A DNA stretch of 64,000 nt from an uncultured Litoreibacter sp. (GTDB lineage: Bacteria > Pseudomonadota > Alphaproteobacteria > Rhodobacterales > Rhodobacteraceae). A program made the position numbers and the translations under genes. Where the stretch lies: positions 2,232,001-2,296,000 of the forward strand of contig CANLVO010000001.1 of assembly GCA_947494645.1 (NCBI GenBank), given 5' to 3'. The notes under the pieces were generated by a model, which was not told the origin of the DNA, did not search any database, and was given only the letters and a program-made list of their open reading frames with translations. How positions within the stretch are numbered: position 1 is the stretch's first letter; every line of letters starts with the position of its first letter. Below are positions 50,947 through 59,808 of the stretch, one piece after another.

Positions 50947-53351
50947 CCGCGCATCGCTTTGCCAGCCGGGTCGTAGGGCGAGGTCGCGATGACCTTGGCC
51001 TTGCGCTCGACGCCGACGACATGAACGCTCAGCTCCGTCCCCTCGCCCGCCGCGGCCACATCGACCATCGCCATGGCAAGCGATTTGCCCAGCGTATGGC
51101 CGTAGCCGCCGGAGGTCACAAACCCCACCATCTTGCCGTCCTTCCAGACAGGCTCGTAGCCGCTCGCATCGGCGTTTTCGGCCTCGATTTCCAGCGGCAC
51201 CACCACTTGCGCGGGGCCGTTGCCGTCGCGCTCAGCCATAGCTGCCGCCTTGCCGTTGAAATCTGGCTTTGACCAGTCGATCCAGCGATCCATGCCTGTC
51301 TGCGCGGCGGTATAGCCTTGGGTGAACTCCGCGCTCCAGATTCCGAAACTTTTCTCCAGCCGCAGGCTGAGCAGCGCATTGAACCCGTATTCGCGGATGC
51401 CCAGATCGCAGCCCGCCTCAAGCAACATCTTGCGCAGGCCGATATGCTCGACCGCCTTGCAGTGGATCTCATATCCGAGCTCACCCGCGACAGAGAGCCT
51501 GCCGATTTTGACGCGCAAAAGCCCAAGATCAAACGCGCCGCAACCCATGAAGGGCAGATCTGCAATCGCGCCGTCGGTGATATTCTCGAGCACTTTCAGG
51601 CTGTTGGGTCCGGACAGGCTGAAGCCGACAACGTCATCGGACAGGTCGCGCACAGTGACATCCGCGCTCATGTGGTCGTTAAACCAGCGCAGATGCCAAT
51701 CGCGCAGGTAGTAGCTGCCCATGATCCAATAGCTGCCATCCCCCCAATTGAAGACGGTCAGGTCGCCTTTCATCTTGCCCTCAGAGCTGAGCATCGGGGC
51801 CAGCCGCGCGCGGCCGGGGCTAGGCAGCTTGGACGCCATAATCTGATCGAGCCAGGCTTGCGCCCCCGCGCCCGTCACCTCGAACCGGGAGAAGCCGGAA
51901 ATGTCGAGCAGCCCGACCTTTTCGCGCACCGCTTTGCACTCAGCCGCCACGATGTCATGCGCGTTGGAGCGTTTCAGGGAAGGCGCCTCCTCAAACTCCG
52001 GGCTGGGCGCGAAATACAAAGGCACTTCCAAGCCGTAGCTTGCCCCCCAGCGACACCCGGCGGCGGTCATGTCGCTATAGGCAGGTGCCATTTTCAGCGG
52101 ACGGCCTGCGGGCAATTGCTCGTTGGGATAGGTCATCACGAAGCGGCGGGTGTAGAATTGCCCGGTGGTTTCACGGATGAAGCGCTTGTTTTGCGCGTAG
52201 TCGCCGTAGCGGGAGACGTCCATGCCGAAGACATCCGCCTCCGGCTCGCCGTGGATCATCCACTCTGCCAGCGACTTACCGACGCCGCCGCCTTGCAGGA
52301 AGCCCGCCATCACCGCACAGGCGCACCAGTAGCCGGGTTTACCCTGCACCGGGCCCACTAGCGGGTTGCCGTCGGGAGAGAAGGTAAACGCCCCGTTCAC
52401 CCAGGTTTTCACCCCGGTGTGCTGCAGCGCCGGGTACCGCTCGAAGCCAAGGATCAGCTCGTTTTCGATACGGTCGGTTTGCTCTTGGAACAGCTCCATG
52501 CCGTAGTTCCACGGCGCGCCGTCCATCGCCCAATGCTCGTGGTTGATCTCATAGATGCCCAGCAGAATGCCTTTCTGGTCCTGCCGCATATAGGTGAAAC
52601 CTTCGAGATCCACCGTCATCGGCACCTCGAAATCCAGCTCTTCCAGCTCGGGGATCGTGTCGGAGATCAGGTAGTGGTGCTTCAGCGGAGAGACCGGCAG
52701 CTCGATCCCTGCCATGCGACCCACCTGCTTGGCCCAGAGGCCCGCCGCGTTGACCACGTGCTCACAGGTGATGGTGCCTTTGTCAGTGACGACTTTCCAG
52801 CCATCGGCGGTTTGGATCAGTTCTTCGACCTTGGTGTGTTCATGGATCGTGGCCCCGCGCTTTTTGGCGGCAATGGCATAGGCATGGACGGTGCCGGTTG
52901 TATCGACATAGCCCTCACGGTCGGCCCACATGCCGCCGATGATGCCATCAGTCGAGATGATCGGGCAGGCTTTCTTGATCTCTTCGGGCGTCAGCAGGTG
53001 GCAGTCTTCAATGCCGATGGATTGGAACGTGCGATGCGCCGCTTGTAGCCATTCCCAGCGGTCGGGCGTGCCCGCAAGGGTCATGCCGCCCGTCATGTGC
53101 AGGCCGATGTTTTGGCCGGATTCTTCTTCGATCTTGGTCAGCAGGTCGATTGTGTAGGCCTGAAGCGAGGCGATGTTGGGATCGGCGTTCAGCGCATGGA
53201 TGCCCCCCGCCGCATGCCAGCTTGAGCCAGCGGTCAGAACGGAGCGTTCGAGCAGGCAGACGTCGCTCCAGCCGAACTTGGCCAGATGGTACAATACGGA
53301 GGTCCCGACGACCCCGCCTCCAATCACGACCACGCGGTGATGAGTGTTCAT
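50943..53351 (-). CDS. Dimethylglycine dehydrogenase-like FAD/GcvT demethylase
   Basis: 802 residues from ATG 53351, preceded by GGAGGTC. N-terminal DAO domain (FAD motif VIGGGVVGTS at about 8-17, the covalent-FAD-type motif SSWHAAGGIHAL), a FAO middle segment and a C-terminal GcvT tetrahydrofolate domain (about 430-800). Enzymes of this build (dimethylglycine or sarcosine dehydrogenase) oxidatively demethylate an amine and put the C1 unit on tetrahydrofolate. Overlap with the MttB-like gene indicates one pathway: removal of successive methyl groups from a betaine-like substrate. Exact substrate open. Confidence 0.9.
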   Translation of the reverse strand: MNTHHRVVVIGGGVVGTSVLYHLAKFGWSDVCLLERSVLTAGSSWHAAGGIHALNADPNIASLQAYTIDLLTKIEEESGQNIGLHMTGGMTLAGTPDRWEWLQAAHRTFQSIGIEDCHLLTPEEIKKACPIISTDGIIGGMWADREGYVDTTGTVHAYAIAAKKRGATIHEHTKVEELIQTADGWKVVTDKGTITCEHVVNAAGLWAKQVGRMAGIELPVSPLKHHYLISDTIPELEELDFEVPMTVDLEGFTYMRQDQKGILLGIYEINHEHWAMDGAPWNYGMELFQEQTDRIENELILGFERYPALQHTGVKTWVNGAFTFSPDGNPLVGPVQGKPGYWCACAVMAGFLQGGGVGKSLAEWMIHGEPEADVFGMDVSRYGDYAQNKRFIRETTGQFYTRRFVMTYPNEQLPAGRPLKMAPAYSDMTAAGCRWGASYGLEVPLYFAPSPEFEEAPSLKRSNAHDIVAAECKAVREKVGLLDISGFSRFEVTGAGAQAWLDQIMASKLPSPGRARLAPMLSSEGKMKGDLTVFNWGDGSYWIMGSYYLRDWHLRWFNDHMSADVTVRDLSDDVVGFSLSGPNSLKVLENITDGAIADLPFMGCGAFDLGLLRVKIGRLSVAGELGYEIHCKAVEHIGLRKMLLEAGCDLGIREYGFNALLSLRLEKSFGIWSAEFTQGYTAAQTGMDRWIDWSKPDFNGKAAAMAERDGNGPAQVVVPLEIEAENADASGYEPVWKDGKMVGFVTSGGYGHTLGKSLAMAMVDVAAAGEGTELSVHVVGVERKAKVIATSPYDPAGKAMRG

Positions 53352-53466
53352 GGCCTGACCTCCCAATTCCAGACTGCAACAGCTTGCTGCGGCTGGCCTT
53401 TGGGGTCTCAACCGCACCGGGGGTCAGTCTGAGCAGAGGCTCAACACGCTGTCCAGCACGTTCGCG

Positions 53467-53646
53467 TCATTTCGGGGTCTGATCGCGCGGGGGTTTTGGC
53501 GCTGGGCTGTCCTCGTCCGACAAGATGCGCCACGCGTCACCCGCCAGATCGTCATATTGCGACGCCCGCAGGGTCCATAGGAAAGCGGCCAGCGCGACGC
53601 CCGAGAGGATCAAGGAGACAGGCACGAGGATAAACAGAACATTCAT
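53467..53646 (-). CDS. ccoS: cbb3 oxidase maturation protein CcoS
   Basis: 59 residues starting MNVLFILVPVSLILSGVALA with one membrane helix and the sequence FLWTLRASQYDDLAGDAWRI, the classical CcoS pattern. It is needed for heme and copper insertion into cbb3 oxidase in Rhodobacter. Last gene of ccoGHIS, 4 bp after ccoI. Too short for usual ORF cut-offs. Confidence 0.93.
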   Translation of the reverse strand: MNVLFILVPVSLILSGVALAAFLWTLRASQYDDLAGDAWRILSDEDSPAPKPPRDQTPK

Positions 53647-53650
53647 CGGC

Positions 53651-55804
53651 TTACCTGACCCTTAGCGCGTTGAGCAGCACCGTGATAGACGATGCCGACA
53701 TCGCGATGGCAGCGCTGAGTGGCGTGGCAAAGCCCATGACAGCAATGGGGATTGCGATCATGTTGTAGCCCGCAGCGATGGCGAAGTTTTCGAGCACCCT
53801 AGCCCGGGCCGACCGCGCCAGCCGCACGGCCTCTGGCAAGGCGGCCATGTCTGTGCCCAAGAGCACAAAATCCGACGCCGCGCGGGAGGCATCCAAAGCC
53901 GATGCGGGCGAGATTGAGACATAGGCCGCGCGCAGGGCCGCCGTATCGTTCAACCCGTCGCCGACCATCAGGACACGGTGGTTCTGATCGCTCAGGCTTT
54001 GGATATGCTGGGTTTTGCCTTGCGGGGTCAGCTCCCCTTGGGCGGCGATGCCACCGAGGGTTTTGGCCAGTTTCTGCGTCGCATGATTGGTGTCGCCAGA
54101 CAGAATTTTCGGCGTGAAACCTGCGGCTTTGAAGCCCCTGATGCAGGCCTGAGCGCCCTCGCGCAAACTCTCGCGATAGTGCAGCGGCACGGCGGGCGCT
54201 GTGCCCATCCTGAACGCGGGAGAGGCCTCTGCCCCGACCCAACTGCCCTTGCCAAGACGTACGGTTTGGCCGTGATACTTGGCCCCGACGCCCAGACCGG
54301 GACGCTCGCGAATATCCTCCACCTGCGCTGGGGTTATATCGTCAGGCAAGGCAGCGGCCAGCGCGCGGGAGACCGGGTGGTGCGAGCTTTGCGACAGGGT
54401 CGCAAGCAGTGGAAGCGTGTCCTCCTCAAGCTGGCCCGCGTCCAGCCGCGCCTGGCCCGTGGTCAGCGTGCCGGTCTTGTCGAATATGACGGTGTCGACC
54501 TCCGCCAGCCGTTCCAATGCGGTGCCGTCTTTGACCAGCAAACCATGCCTGAAAAGCCGCCCCGACGCGGCAGTCATCACGGCCGGGACGGCCAACCCCA
54601 AGGCGCAGGGACAGGTGATGATCAGCACGGAAATCGCGATGTTGAGCGCGTAGGAGACCTCTGCCCCGATCACCATCCAACCAATGAAAGTGACCAAGGC
54701 CAGCAAGTGCACAGCGGGCGCGTAGATTTGCGCGGCGCGGTCGGCTAGGGCGGTGTAGCGGTTCCGAGCCCCTTCTGCGACCTCAACCATAGCGGCCATG
54801 CGGCGCAGGGTTGTGTCCTCCCCGGTGGCGGTGATCTTTAGGGTGAGCGGGCCGGTGAGGTTCATCTCTCCTGCGGCCAATGCGGCCCCTCTGGTCACAT
54901 GCACGGGCAGGCTTTCCCCCGTCAAAAGCGAGCGATCCAGATCAGAGCTGCCATCAATGACGGTGCCATCGACAGGCAGACGCATACCGGGCAGCACGGC
55001 GATGGTGTCACCAAGTGCTAGATCGCCGACGCTGACATGCTGCCTTGCGCCGTCTTCAATGCGGATCGCGCGAGGGGTTTCCAAGGCGGTCAGTTCTTGC
55101 GAGGCGGAGCGCGCGGCGACGCGGGTGCGGTGGTCCAGATAGCGGCCCACCAGCAGGAAGAAGGTCAGCGACAGGGCCGCGTCGAAATAGACATGCGTGC
55201 CGCCTTGGGCGGTCTCGAAAACCGACAGACCCGCGGCCAGAATGATCGCCAGAGAGATCGGCACATCCATATTGAGCCGTCCGACTTTCAGAGCATTCCA
55301 AGCAGATTTGGCAAAAACCTGCGCCGAAAACAGCAGCGCGGGCACGGCAATACCGGCAGACAGCCAGTGAAACATAACTTGCGTGGCGGCGGACGCGCCG
55401 GACCAGACGGCGACGGAGAAAAGCATGACGTTCATCATCGCAAACCCCGCCACGGCCAAGCGCACCAGAAGCGCGCGACCCGTCGGGTCTTGGTTGGCAT
55501 TCAGGAGGTCCGCGTCGAGCGGCAGTGCCTCGTAGCCTTGCACCGCCAGCGCGTCGATCAGGGTTTCTGACTCCAGTCCCGGGGCCTCGATGGTGACGCG
55601 TTTCAGGCTGAGGTTCACGCGGGCCGATGTGACGCCCGACAGGGCCAGCAAGGCGCGCTCCACCCCTGCGATACAGGCCGCGCAATGGATGCCGGGCAAA
55701 GATAGCTGAACGGCCGTGACAGAGGCGGGTTTGTTCGCGATGGACTGCGCCAATGGGGCGGCGGAACAGGCCGGACAGGCAGATAAGGCGGGCGCGTAAC
55801 TCAT
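53651..55804 (-). CDS. ccoI: Copper-translocating P-type ATPase CcoI/FixI
   Basis: 717 residues. N-terminal CPAC and heavy-metal domain (GIHCAAC), eight membrane helices, transmembrane CPC metal site (ITCPCALGLAVP), TGES phosphatase loop, DKTGT phosphorylation site and GDGLNDTAAL hinge. CcoI supplies copper to the cbb3 oxidase active site. It overlaps ccoH by four bases. Confidence 0.95.
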   Translation of the reverse strand: MSYAPALSACPACSAAPLAQSIANKPASVTAVQLSLPGIHCAACIAGVERALLALSGVTSARVNLSLKRVTIEAPGLESETLIDALAVQGYEALPLDADLLNANQDPTGRALLVRLAVAGFAMMNVMLFSVAVWSGASAATQVMFHWLSAGIAVPALLFSAQVFAKSAWNALKVGRLNMDVPISLAIILAAGLSVFETAQGGTHVYFDAALSLTFFLLVGRYLDHRTRVAARSASQELTALETPRAIRIEDGARQHVSVGDLALGDTIAVLPGMRLPVDGTVIDGSSDLDRSLLTGESLPVHVTRGAALAAGEMNLTGPLTLKITATGEDTTLRRMAAMVEVAEGARNRYTALADRAAQIYAPAVHLLALVTFIGWMVIGAEVSYALNIAISVLIITCPCALGLAVPAVMTAASGRLFRHGLLVKDGTALERLAEVDTVIFDKTGTLTTGQARLDAGQLEEDTLPLLATLSQSSHHPVSRALAAALPDDITPAQVEDIRERPGLGVGAKYHGQTVRLGKGSWVGAEASPAFRMGTAPAVPLHYRESLREGAQACIRGFKAAGFTPKILSGDTNHATQKLAKTLGGIAAQGELTPQGKTQHIQSLSDQNHRVLMVGDGLNDTAALRAAYVSISPASALDASRAASDFVLLGTDMAALPEAVRLARSARARVLENFAIAAGYNMIAIPIAVMGFATPLSAAIAMSASSITVLLNALRVR

Positions 55805-56265
55805 TGCATCACATCAACAATCACACGCTGACGGAAGAGCTTTCCGTCCGGCGCCTCGGCGATCAGGCGCAAGTTCCAGTTGCCCGCGCCAAGGACAACG
55901 GGTGCTGCGAAACCGGCCCCATCAAAGCGCAATTCGGGGAATTGATCATCCGCCACATGCGTGGCGCGACCCAATACGGCAGAGCGGATTTTCGGCGCGA
56001 TTGGCTTGCCATCTTGCTTGATCAGGAGGCGCAGTTCGCCTTTCTCATGGCGGGCAGAGACGTCCCAGCCAAGCGCAAGCTGAGCTGCGCGGTCGGCCTC
56101 GAAAGACTGGCTGGCGACGTAGGAGTTCTTGGTCTCCAACCCCGGAAAGGTCGCGATGGCTTGAAAGGCGAGGGTTAGGTTCGCCCCAATGATCACAGCG
56201 AAACCAGAGCAGATGATGAGCGCAAACTTACGCCCGGTGAGGGGTTTTTCGTGAGTGATATCCAT
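55801..56265 (-). CDS. ccoH: cbb3 oxidase maturation protein CcoH/FixH
   Basis: 154 residues. One N-terminal membrane helix (about 12-34) and a periplasmic domain with the FixH phrases ESFEADR-like (SQSFEADRAAQLALGWDV) and GAGNWNLRLIAEAPDG. Needed for cbb3 assembly. It overlaps ccoG by one base and ccoI by four. Confidence 0.93.
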   Translation of the reverse strand: MDITHEKPLTGRKFALIICSGFAVIIGANLTLAFQAIATFPGLETKNSYVASQSFEADRAAQLALGWDVSARHEKGELRLLIKQDGKPIAPKIRSAVLGRATHVADDQFPELRFDGAGFAAPVVLGAGNWNLRLIAEAPDGKLFRQRVIVDVMQ

Positions 56266-57677
56266 CAGTTAGCCCTTCCGTTGAATGTGGCGTCGCGATG
56301 CGCGCGTTCGCCGTTTTCAGTATCTTCGACCCAGAAACGCAGGTCGGTATTGGCCATGCTGGAGGCCGGGTCCTGTGGGCGTGCGGTGACGTAGACCCGC
56401 TGCATGGTGGAGCTGTCGGGGGGCACGGTGATGATGTTGCGCCCGGTGCCTTCAAGTTCGATCCTGAGCAGCGCGTCCGAGCTGAGCGAGAGCCGGAAAT
56501 CACGCGGCTCGCCGTGCTTGTTGCGCAGGCGCATCGTGTAGGTATTTCGCACGGAACCATCTGATAACGTTATGAAAGTTGGGTTTCGGACGGCCTCTAC
56601 GGTCAGGTCAATTTCGGCCCGGACAAAGAGCGCGAAGACCAGCCCTATGCCAATGAGCGACCACAGAAACGTGTAGAGCATCGTGCGGGGGCGGAGGATG
56701 TGTTTCCAGATCGGTTTGGGGTCTTGGCCTGCGCGTTCCAGCGGTTCGTCGGACAGTGCGAGGTAGTCGATCAGCCCGCGGGGCTTGCCGATGCGGTCCA
56801 TGACGTCGTCACAGGCGTCGATGCAAAGGGCGCAGGTGATGCACTCCATTTGCTGGCCGTCGCGGATGTCGATGCCCATGGGACAGACGTTGACGCAGGC
56901 CATGCAATCGATGCAATCGCCCTTATTTTCATGGCGTTTCTTGGCGCGGGGCTCGCCACGCCAGTCGCGGTAGCCGACGGTCAGGGTGTCGTCATCCATC
57001 ATCGCGCCCTGGATGCGGGGCCAGGGGCACATGTAGATGCAAACCTGCTCGCGCATGAAGCCGCCGAAGAGGAAAGTGGTGGCCGTGAGCACAGCTATGG
57101 TGGCGTAGGCGATGGGGTGGGCCGTGAAGGATATCAGGTCGCGGGCCAGCGTGGGCGCGTCGGTGAAATAGAACACCCAAGCGCCCCCCGTGGCCACGGC
57201 GATGAGCAGCCAGACCACCCATTTTGTCAATCTTAACCGACACTTACGGAAATCCCACTTCGCATTCCAGAGCCGCACGCGGGCGTTGCGATCGCCTTCG
57301 ATCCAGCGCTCAACGAGGATGAAAAGATCGGTCCAAACGGTTTGGGGACAGGTGTAGCCGCACCAGACGCGGCCGAGGGCTGAGGTGAAGAGGAAGAGGC
57401 CGAGACCCGCCATGATCAAGAGGCCTGCAACGAAGTAGAACTCGTGGGGCCAGATCTCGATCCAGAAGAAATAAAAGCGCCGCCCGGCAAGGTCCACCAA
57501 CACGGCTTGGTCGGGTAAGGAAGGACCACGATCCCAACGAATCCAAGGGGTTAGATAGTATATCCCGAGTGTTACCGCCATGATCCACCACTTGAACGTG
57601 CGGAAAAATCCGCTGACGCGGCGCGGGAAAATCGGCTCTTGCGGAGCGTAGAGAGACTGTTGTTCGGGAGTGTTCAT
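56265..57677 (-). CDS. ccoG: cbb3 oxidase accessory iron-sulfur protein CcoG/RdxA
   Basis: 470 residues from ATG 57677. Several membrane helices, CGYTCPQTVW and the polyferredoxin motifs CIDCMACVNVCPMG and CITCALCIDACDD for two 4Fe-4S clusters, and a C-terminal immunoglobulin-like domain. Copper reduction during cbb3 assembly. A TTG-started extension upstream would read through the promoter. An FNR box lies 56 bp before the start. Confidence 0.94.
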   Translation of the reverse strand: MNTPEQQSLYAPQEPIFPRRVSGFFRTFKWWIMAVTLGIYYLTPWIRWDRGPSLPDQAVLVDLAGRRFYFFWIEIWPHEFYFVAGLLIMAGLGLFLFTSALGRVWCGYTCPQTVWTDLFILVERWIEGDRNARVRLWNAKWDFRKCRLRLTKWVVWLLIAVATGGAWVFYFTDAPTLARDLISFTAHPIAYATIAVLTATTFLFGGFMREQVCIYMCPWPRIQGAMMDDDTLTVGYRDWRGEPRAKKRHENKGDCIDCMACVNVCPMGIDIRDGQQMECITCALCIDACDDVMDRIGKPRGLIDYLALSDEPLERAGQDPKPIWKHILRPRTMLYTFLWSLIGIGLVFALFVRAEIDLTVEAVRNPTFITLSDGSVRNTYTMRLRNKHGEPRDFRLSLSSDALLRIELEGTGRNIITVPPDSSTMQRVYVTARPQDPASSMANTDLRFWVEDTENGERAHRDATFNGRAN

Positions 57678-57732
57678 ATCTTGGCCAAACCTGTTCGCTG
57701 CCTTGGTGTAGCGGGCGGGGCTTGGGCGGGCT

Positions 57733-57746
57733 TTGACCCAGATCAA
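57733..57746. promoter_or_regulatory. FNR/FixK box before ccoG
   Basis: TTGACCCAGATCAA matches TTGA-N6-TCAA, centred about 62 bp from the ccoG start. Predicted target of the FnrL encoded in this window. Confidence 0.8.
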
Positions 57747-57772
57747 GTTTGGCCGAAATCGGGGCTGTGACG

Positions 57773-57832
57773 GAGTTTTGTACAAAACGGGGTAAGTTCA
57801 GAAGGCCCAAAACCCATTTTGTACAAAACTCT
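57773..57832. repeat. Dispersed repeat with TTTTGTACAAAA palindromes, copy B
   Basis: Same organisation as the copy at 11334-11390: GAGTTTTGTACAAAACGGGGT at one end and AACCCATTTTGTACAAAACTC at the other. Located in the ccoP-ccoG gap, next to the FNR box. Confidence 0.75.
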
Positions 57833-57847
57833 TCCGCACAGAACTGC

Positions 57848-57891
57848 GCTCTGACCGAGAAGAATGTGCGAACAGGATCCTCGGTCAGAGC
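57848..57891. terminator. Inverted repeat after ccoP
   Basis: gctctgaccgag (57848-57859) and ctcggtcagagc (57880-57891), a perfect 12-bp stem with a 20-nt loop, in the gap between ccoP and ccoG. No T-run follows. Possible terminator or mRNA stabiliser of ccoNOQP. Confidence 0.5.
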
Positions 57892-57951
57892 TGGCGCACA
57901 GGCGGGTGATCCCATGCGCGTTTCGAAATTTTCGTGCGCGGTCGCGCGCCT

Positions 57952-58815
57952 CTATTCGCCTCCTCCAAGACCGTGAACATAGGCCGCGACCGCGTTGACA
58001 TCTGCCGCGCTGAGGCGGCTGCCCCAGGCTGGCATGACGCCGAACCGTGCATTCGTGATCGTCTCAAGCAGCGTCTCCCGGTCGCCGCCGTAAAGCCAAA
58101 TGGCGTCCGTGAGATTTGGGGCACCCTGCTCGGGGTCGCCCATGCCATTCTCGCCGTGACAGGCGGAGCACTGCTCCTCAAAGATCACCGCACCGGTTTG
58201 CGCGAGGGTTGCGTCGTGATCTCCGCCAGAGAGGCTGAGGACATATTCGACCGTACCCGCGATTTCCTCGTCTTCCAAAATGTCGCCGTAGGCCGGCATC
58301 TGGGACCAATGCGCGTCATTGTCGGTCTCGTTGCGGATGCCGTGTCGGACGGTGTGGGCGATCTGGTCGATCTCCCCGCCCCAAAGCCAGTCGTCATCAA
58401 GCAGGTTAGGATAGCCGACCGAACCGGCGGCACCTGAGCCGTGACACTGCGAGCAGTTGGTCCGAAACACCGCTGCACCGTTTGCGACTGCGAACCGTTG
58501 CAGGTCAGGGTTGTCCGACAGCGATGCCAGCTCGACCTCGGCCAGCGCGGTTTTCAACGCGGCATTTTGCGTCTCGAACCGGTCGATGTCTTGGGCCACT
58601 TCGGCGCGGGTGGAGTAACCCAACAGCCCTGAGGTCGCGCCCGTGAGCATTGGCCACGCGGGATAGGCGACGGTGTAGCCGACACCCCAGATGATTGTGA
58701 GGTAGAAGCACCAGAGCCACCAGCGGGGCAGCGGGTTGTTAAGCTCCTTGATGCCGTCCCAAGTGTGGCCGGTTGTGTCGACACCGGTGGTCTCGTCAAT
58801 TTCTTGCTCGCTCAT
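57952..58815 (-). CDS. ccoP: cbb3 oxidase diheme cytochrome c subunit CcoP
   Basis: 287 residues. One membrane helix near residues 32-54 (WWLWCFYLTIIWGVGYTVAY) and two cytochrome c domains with CSQCH (about 136) and CSACH (about 218). Passes electrons to CcoO and CcoN. It overlaps ccoQ by four bases. Confidence 0.96.
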   Translation of the reverse strand: MSEQEIDETTGVDTTGHTWDGIKELNNPLPRWWLWCFYLTIIWGVGYTVAYPAWPMLTGATSGLLGYSTRAEVAQDIDRFETQNAALKTALAEVELASLSDNPDLQRFAVANGAAVFRTNCSQCHGSGAAGSVGYPNLLDDDWLWGGEIDQIAHTVRHGIRNETDNDAHWSQMPAYGDILEDEEIAGTVEYVLSLSGGDHDATLAQTGAVIFEEQCSACHGENGMGDPEQGAPNLTDAIWLYGGDRETLLETITNARFGVMPAWGSRLSAADVNAVAAYVHGLGGGE

Positions 58816-59057
58816 GCCACCGGCTCCTGATCAAAGTTGAACGCGCTTTTGCAGGCGCAATCGGGGCAGTTCTTCATGCAGGGCAATTCGCGGTTCTCGG
58901 TCAGCGTTTCGTTGCGAAACGGGATCGAGGCGGTTTCGGCATGAATATCTTTCGAGCCCGGGCGGAAGGCCCAGAGGATCGCGCCCAGAAAGAAGGCGGT
59001 CATCAGCAAAAGCACCCAGCTGTCGGCCAATTCGCGCAAGAATGTGTAGGTTTCCAT
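58812..59057 (-). CDS. ccoQ: cbb3 oxidase subunit CcoQ with cysteine-rich tail
   Basis: 81 residues. One helix at about 13-31 (WVLLLMTAFFLGAILWAF) and the CcoQ phrase FRPGSKDIHAETASIPFRNE. The tail, PCMKNCPDCACKSAF, contains four Cys (C-x3-C-x2-C-x-C) not expected in a plain CcoQ, and could bind metal or stabilise the complex. It overlaps ccoP by four bases. Confidence 0.88.
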   Translation of the reverse strand: METYTFLRELADSWVLLLMTAFFLGAILWAFRPGSKDIHAETASIPFRNETLTENRELPCMKNCPDCACKSAFNFDQEPVA

Positions 59058-59069
59058 CGGAGTGCTCCT

Positions 59070-59795
59070 TTAGCGGCTTGCATCTGGGGTGAAGGTGGAG
59101 AAATCGACCAGCGTGCCGAGCATCTGCAGATAGGCGACGAGCGCATCCATCTCCGTGATGCCGGGCTGGCTGTCGAAGTTAGAGACGACCGCGCCGGGAT
59201 AGCGTTCGACCATCTCCTCCCAATCGGCGTCGGGATCGGCTTGCACCGTGAAATCAGCTTGTGCGGAGGCGATCATCTCGTCCGTGTAGGGCACGCCGAC
59301 AATACGGTGGGTTTCCAGCAGGTCCTGCACATATTCGCCGTCGATTTGGGTGTCCGACAGGAAGGCGTATTTCGGCATGATGGACTCGGGCACCACCGAT
59401 TGCGGGTCGCGCAGGTGGTCCACATGCCATGCGTCCGAGTAGCGCCCGCCCACGCGGGCCACATCCGGCCCGGTGCGTTTTGAACCCCATTGGAACGGGT
59501 GGTCATACATCGACTCTGCGGCGAGCGAGTAATGCCCGTAGCGTTCCACCTCGTCGCGCATCGGGCGGATCATCTGGGAGTGGCAGGTGTAGCACCCCTC
59601 GCGGATGTAGATGTCGCGGCCAGTAAGCTCGAGCGGCGAATAGGGGCGGACGCCTTCCACCTTCTCGATGGTGTTTTCGAGGTAGAAGAGCGGAACGATT
59701 TCGACGATGCCGCCAACGGTGACCACCGAGAAACAACCGAGCAGAAGAAGCGTCGGGCTGCGTTCGAGGATTTGGTGTTTGTTCAGGATACCCAT
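59070..59795 (-). CDS. ccoO: cbb3 oxidase monoheme cytochrome c subunit CcoO
   Basis: 241 residues. One N-terminal helix (about 17-36), a heme c site [11 protein letters not shown] near residue 70 and the axial Met in the following loop. Second subunit of ccoNOQP. Confidence 0.96.
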   Translation of the reverse strand: MGILNKHQILERSPTLLLLGCFSVVTVGGIVEIVPLFYLENTIEKVEGVRPYSPLELTGRDIYIREGCYTCHSQMIRPMRDEVERYGHYSLAAESMYDHPFQWGSKRTGPDVARVGGRYSDAWHVDHLRDPQSVVPESIMPKYAFLSDTQIDGEYVQDLLETHRIVGVPYTDEMIASAQADFTVQADPDADWEEMVERYPGAVVSNFDSQPGITEMDALVAYLQMLGTLVDFSTFTPDASR

Positions 59796-59808
59796 GTCAG
59801 ATGCCCCC

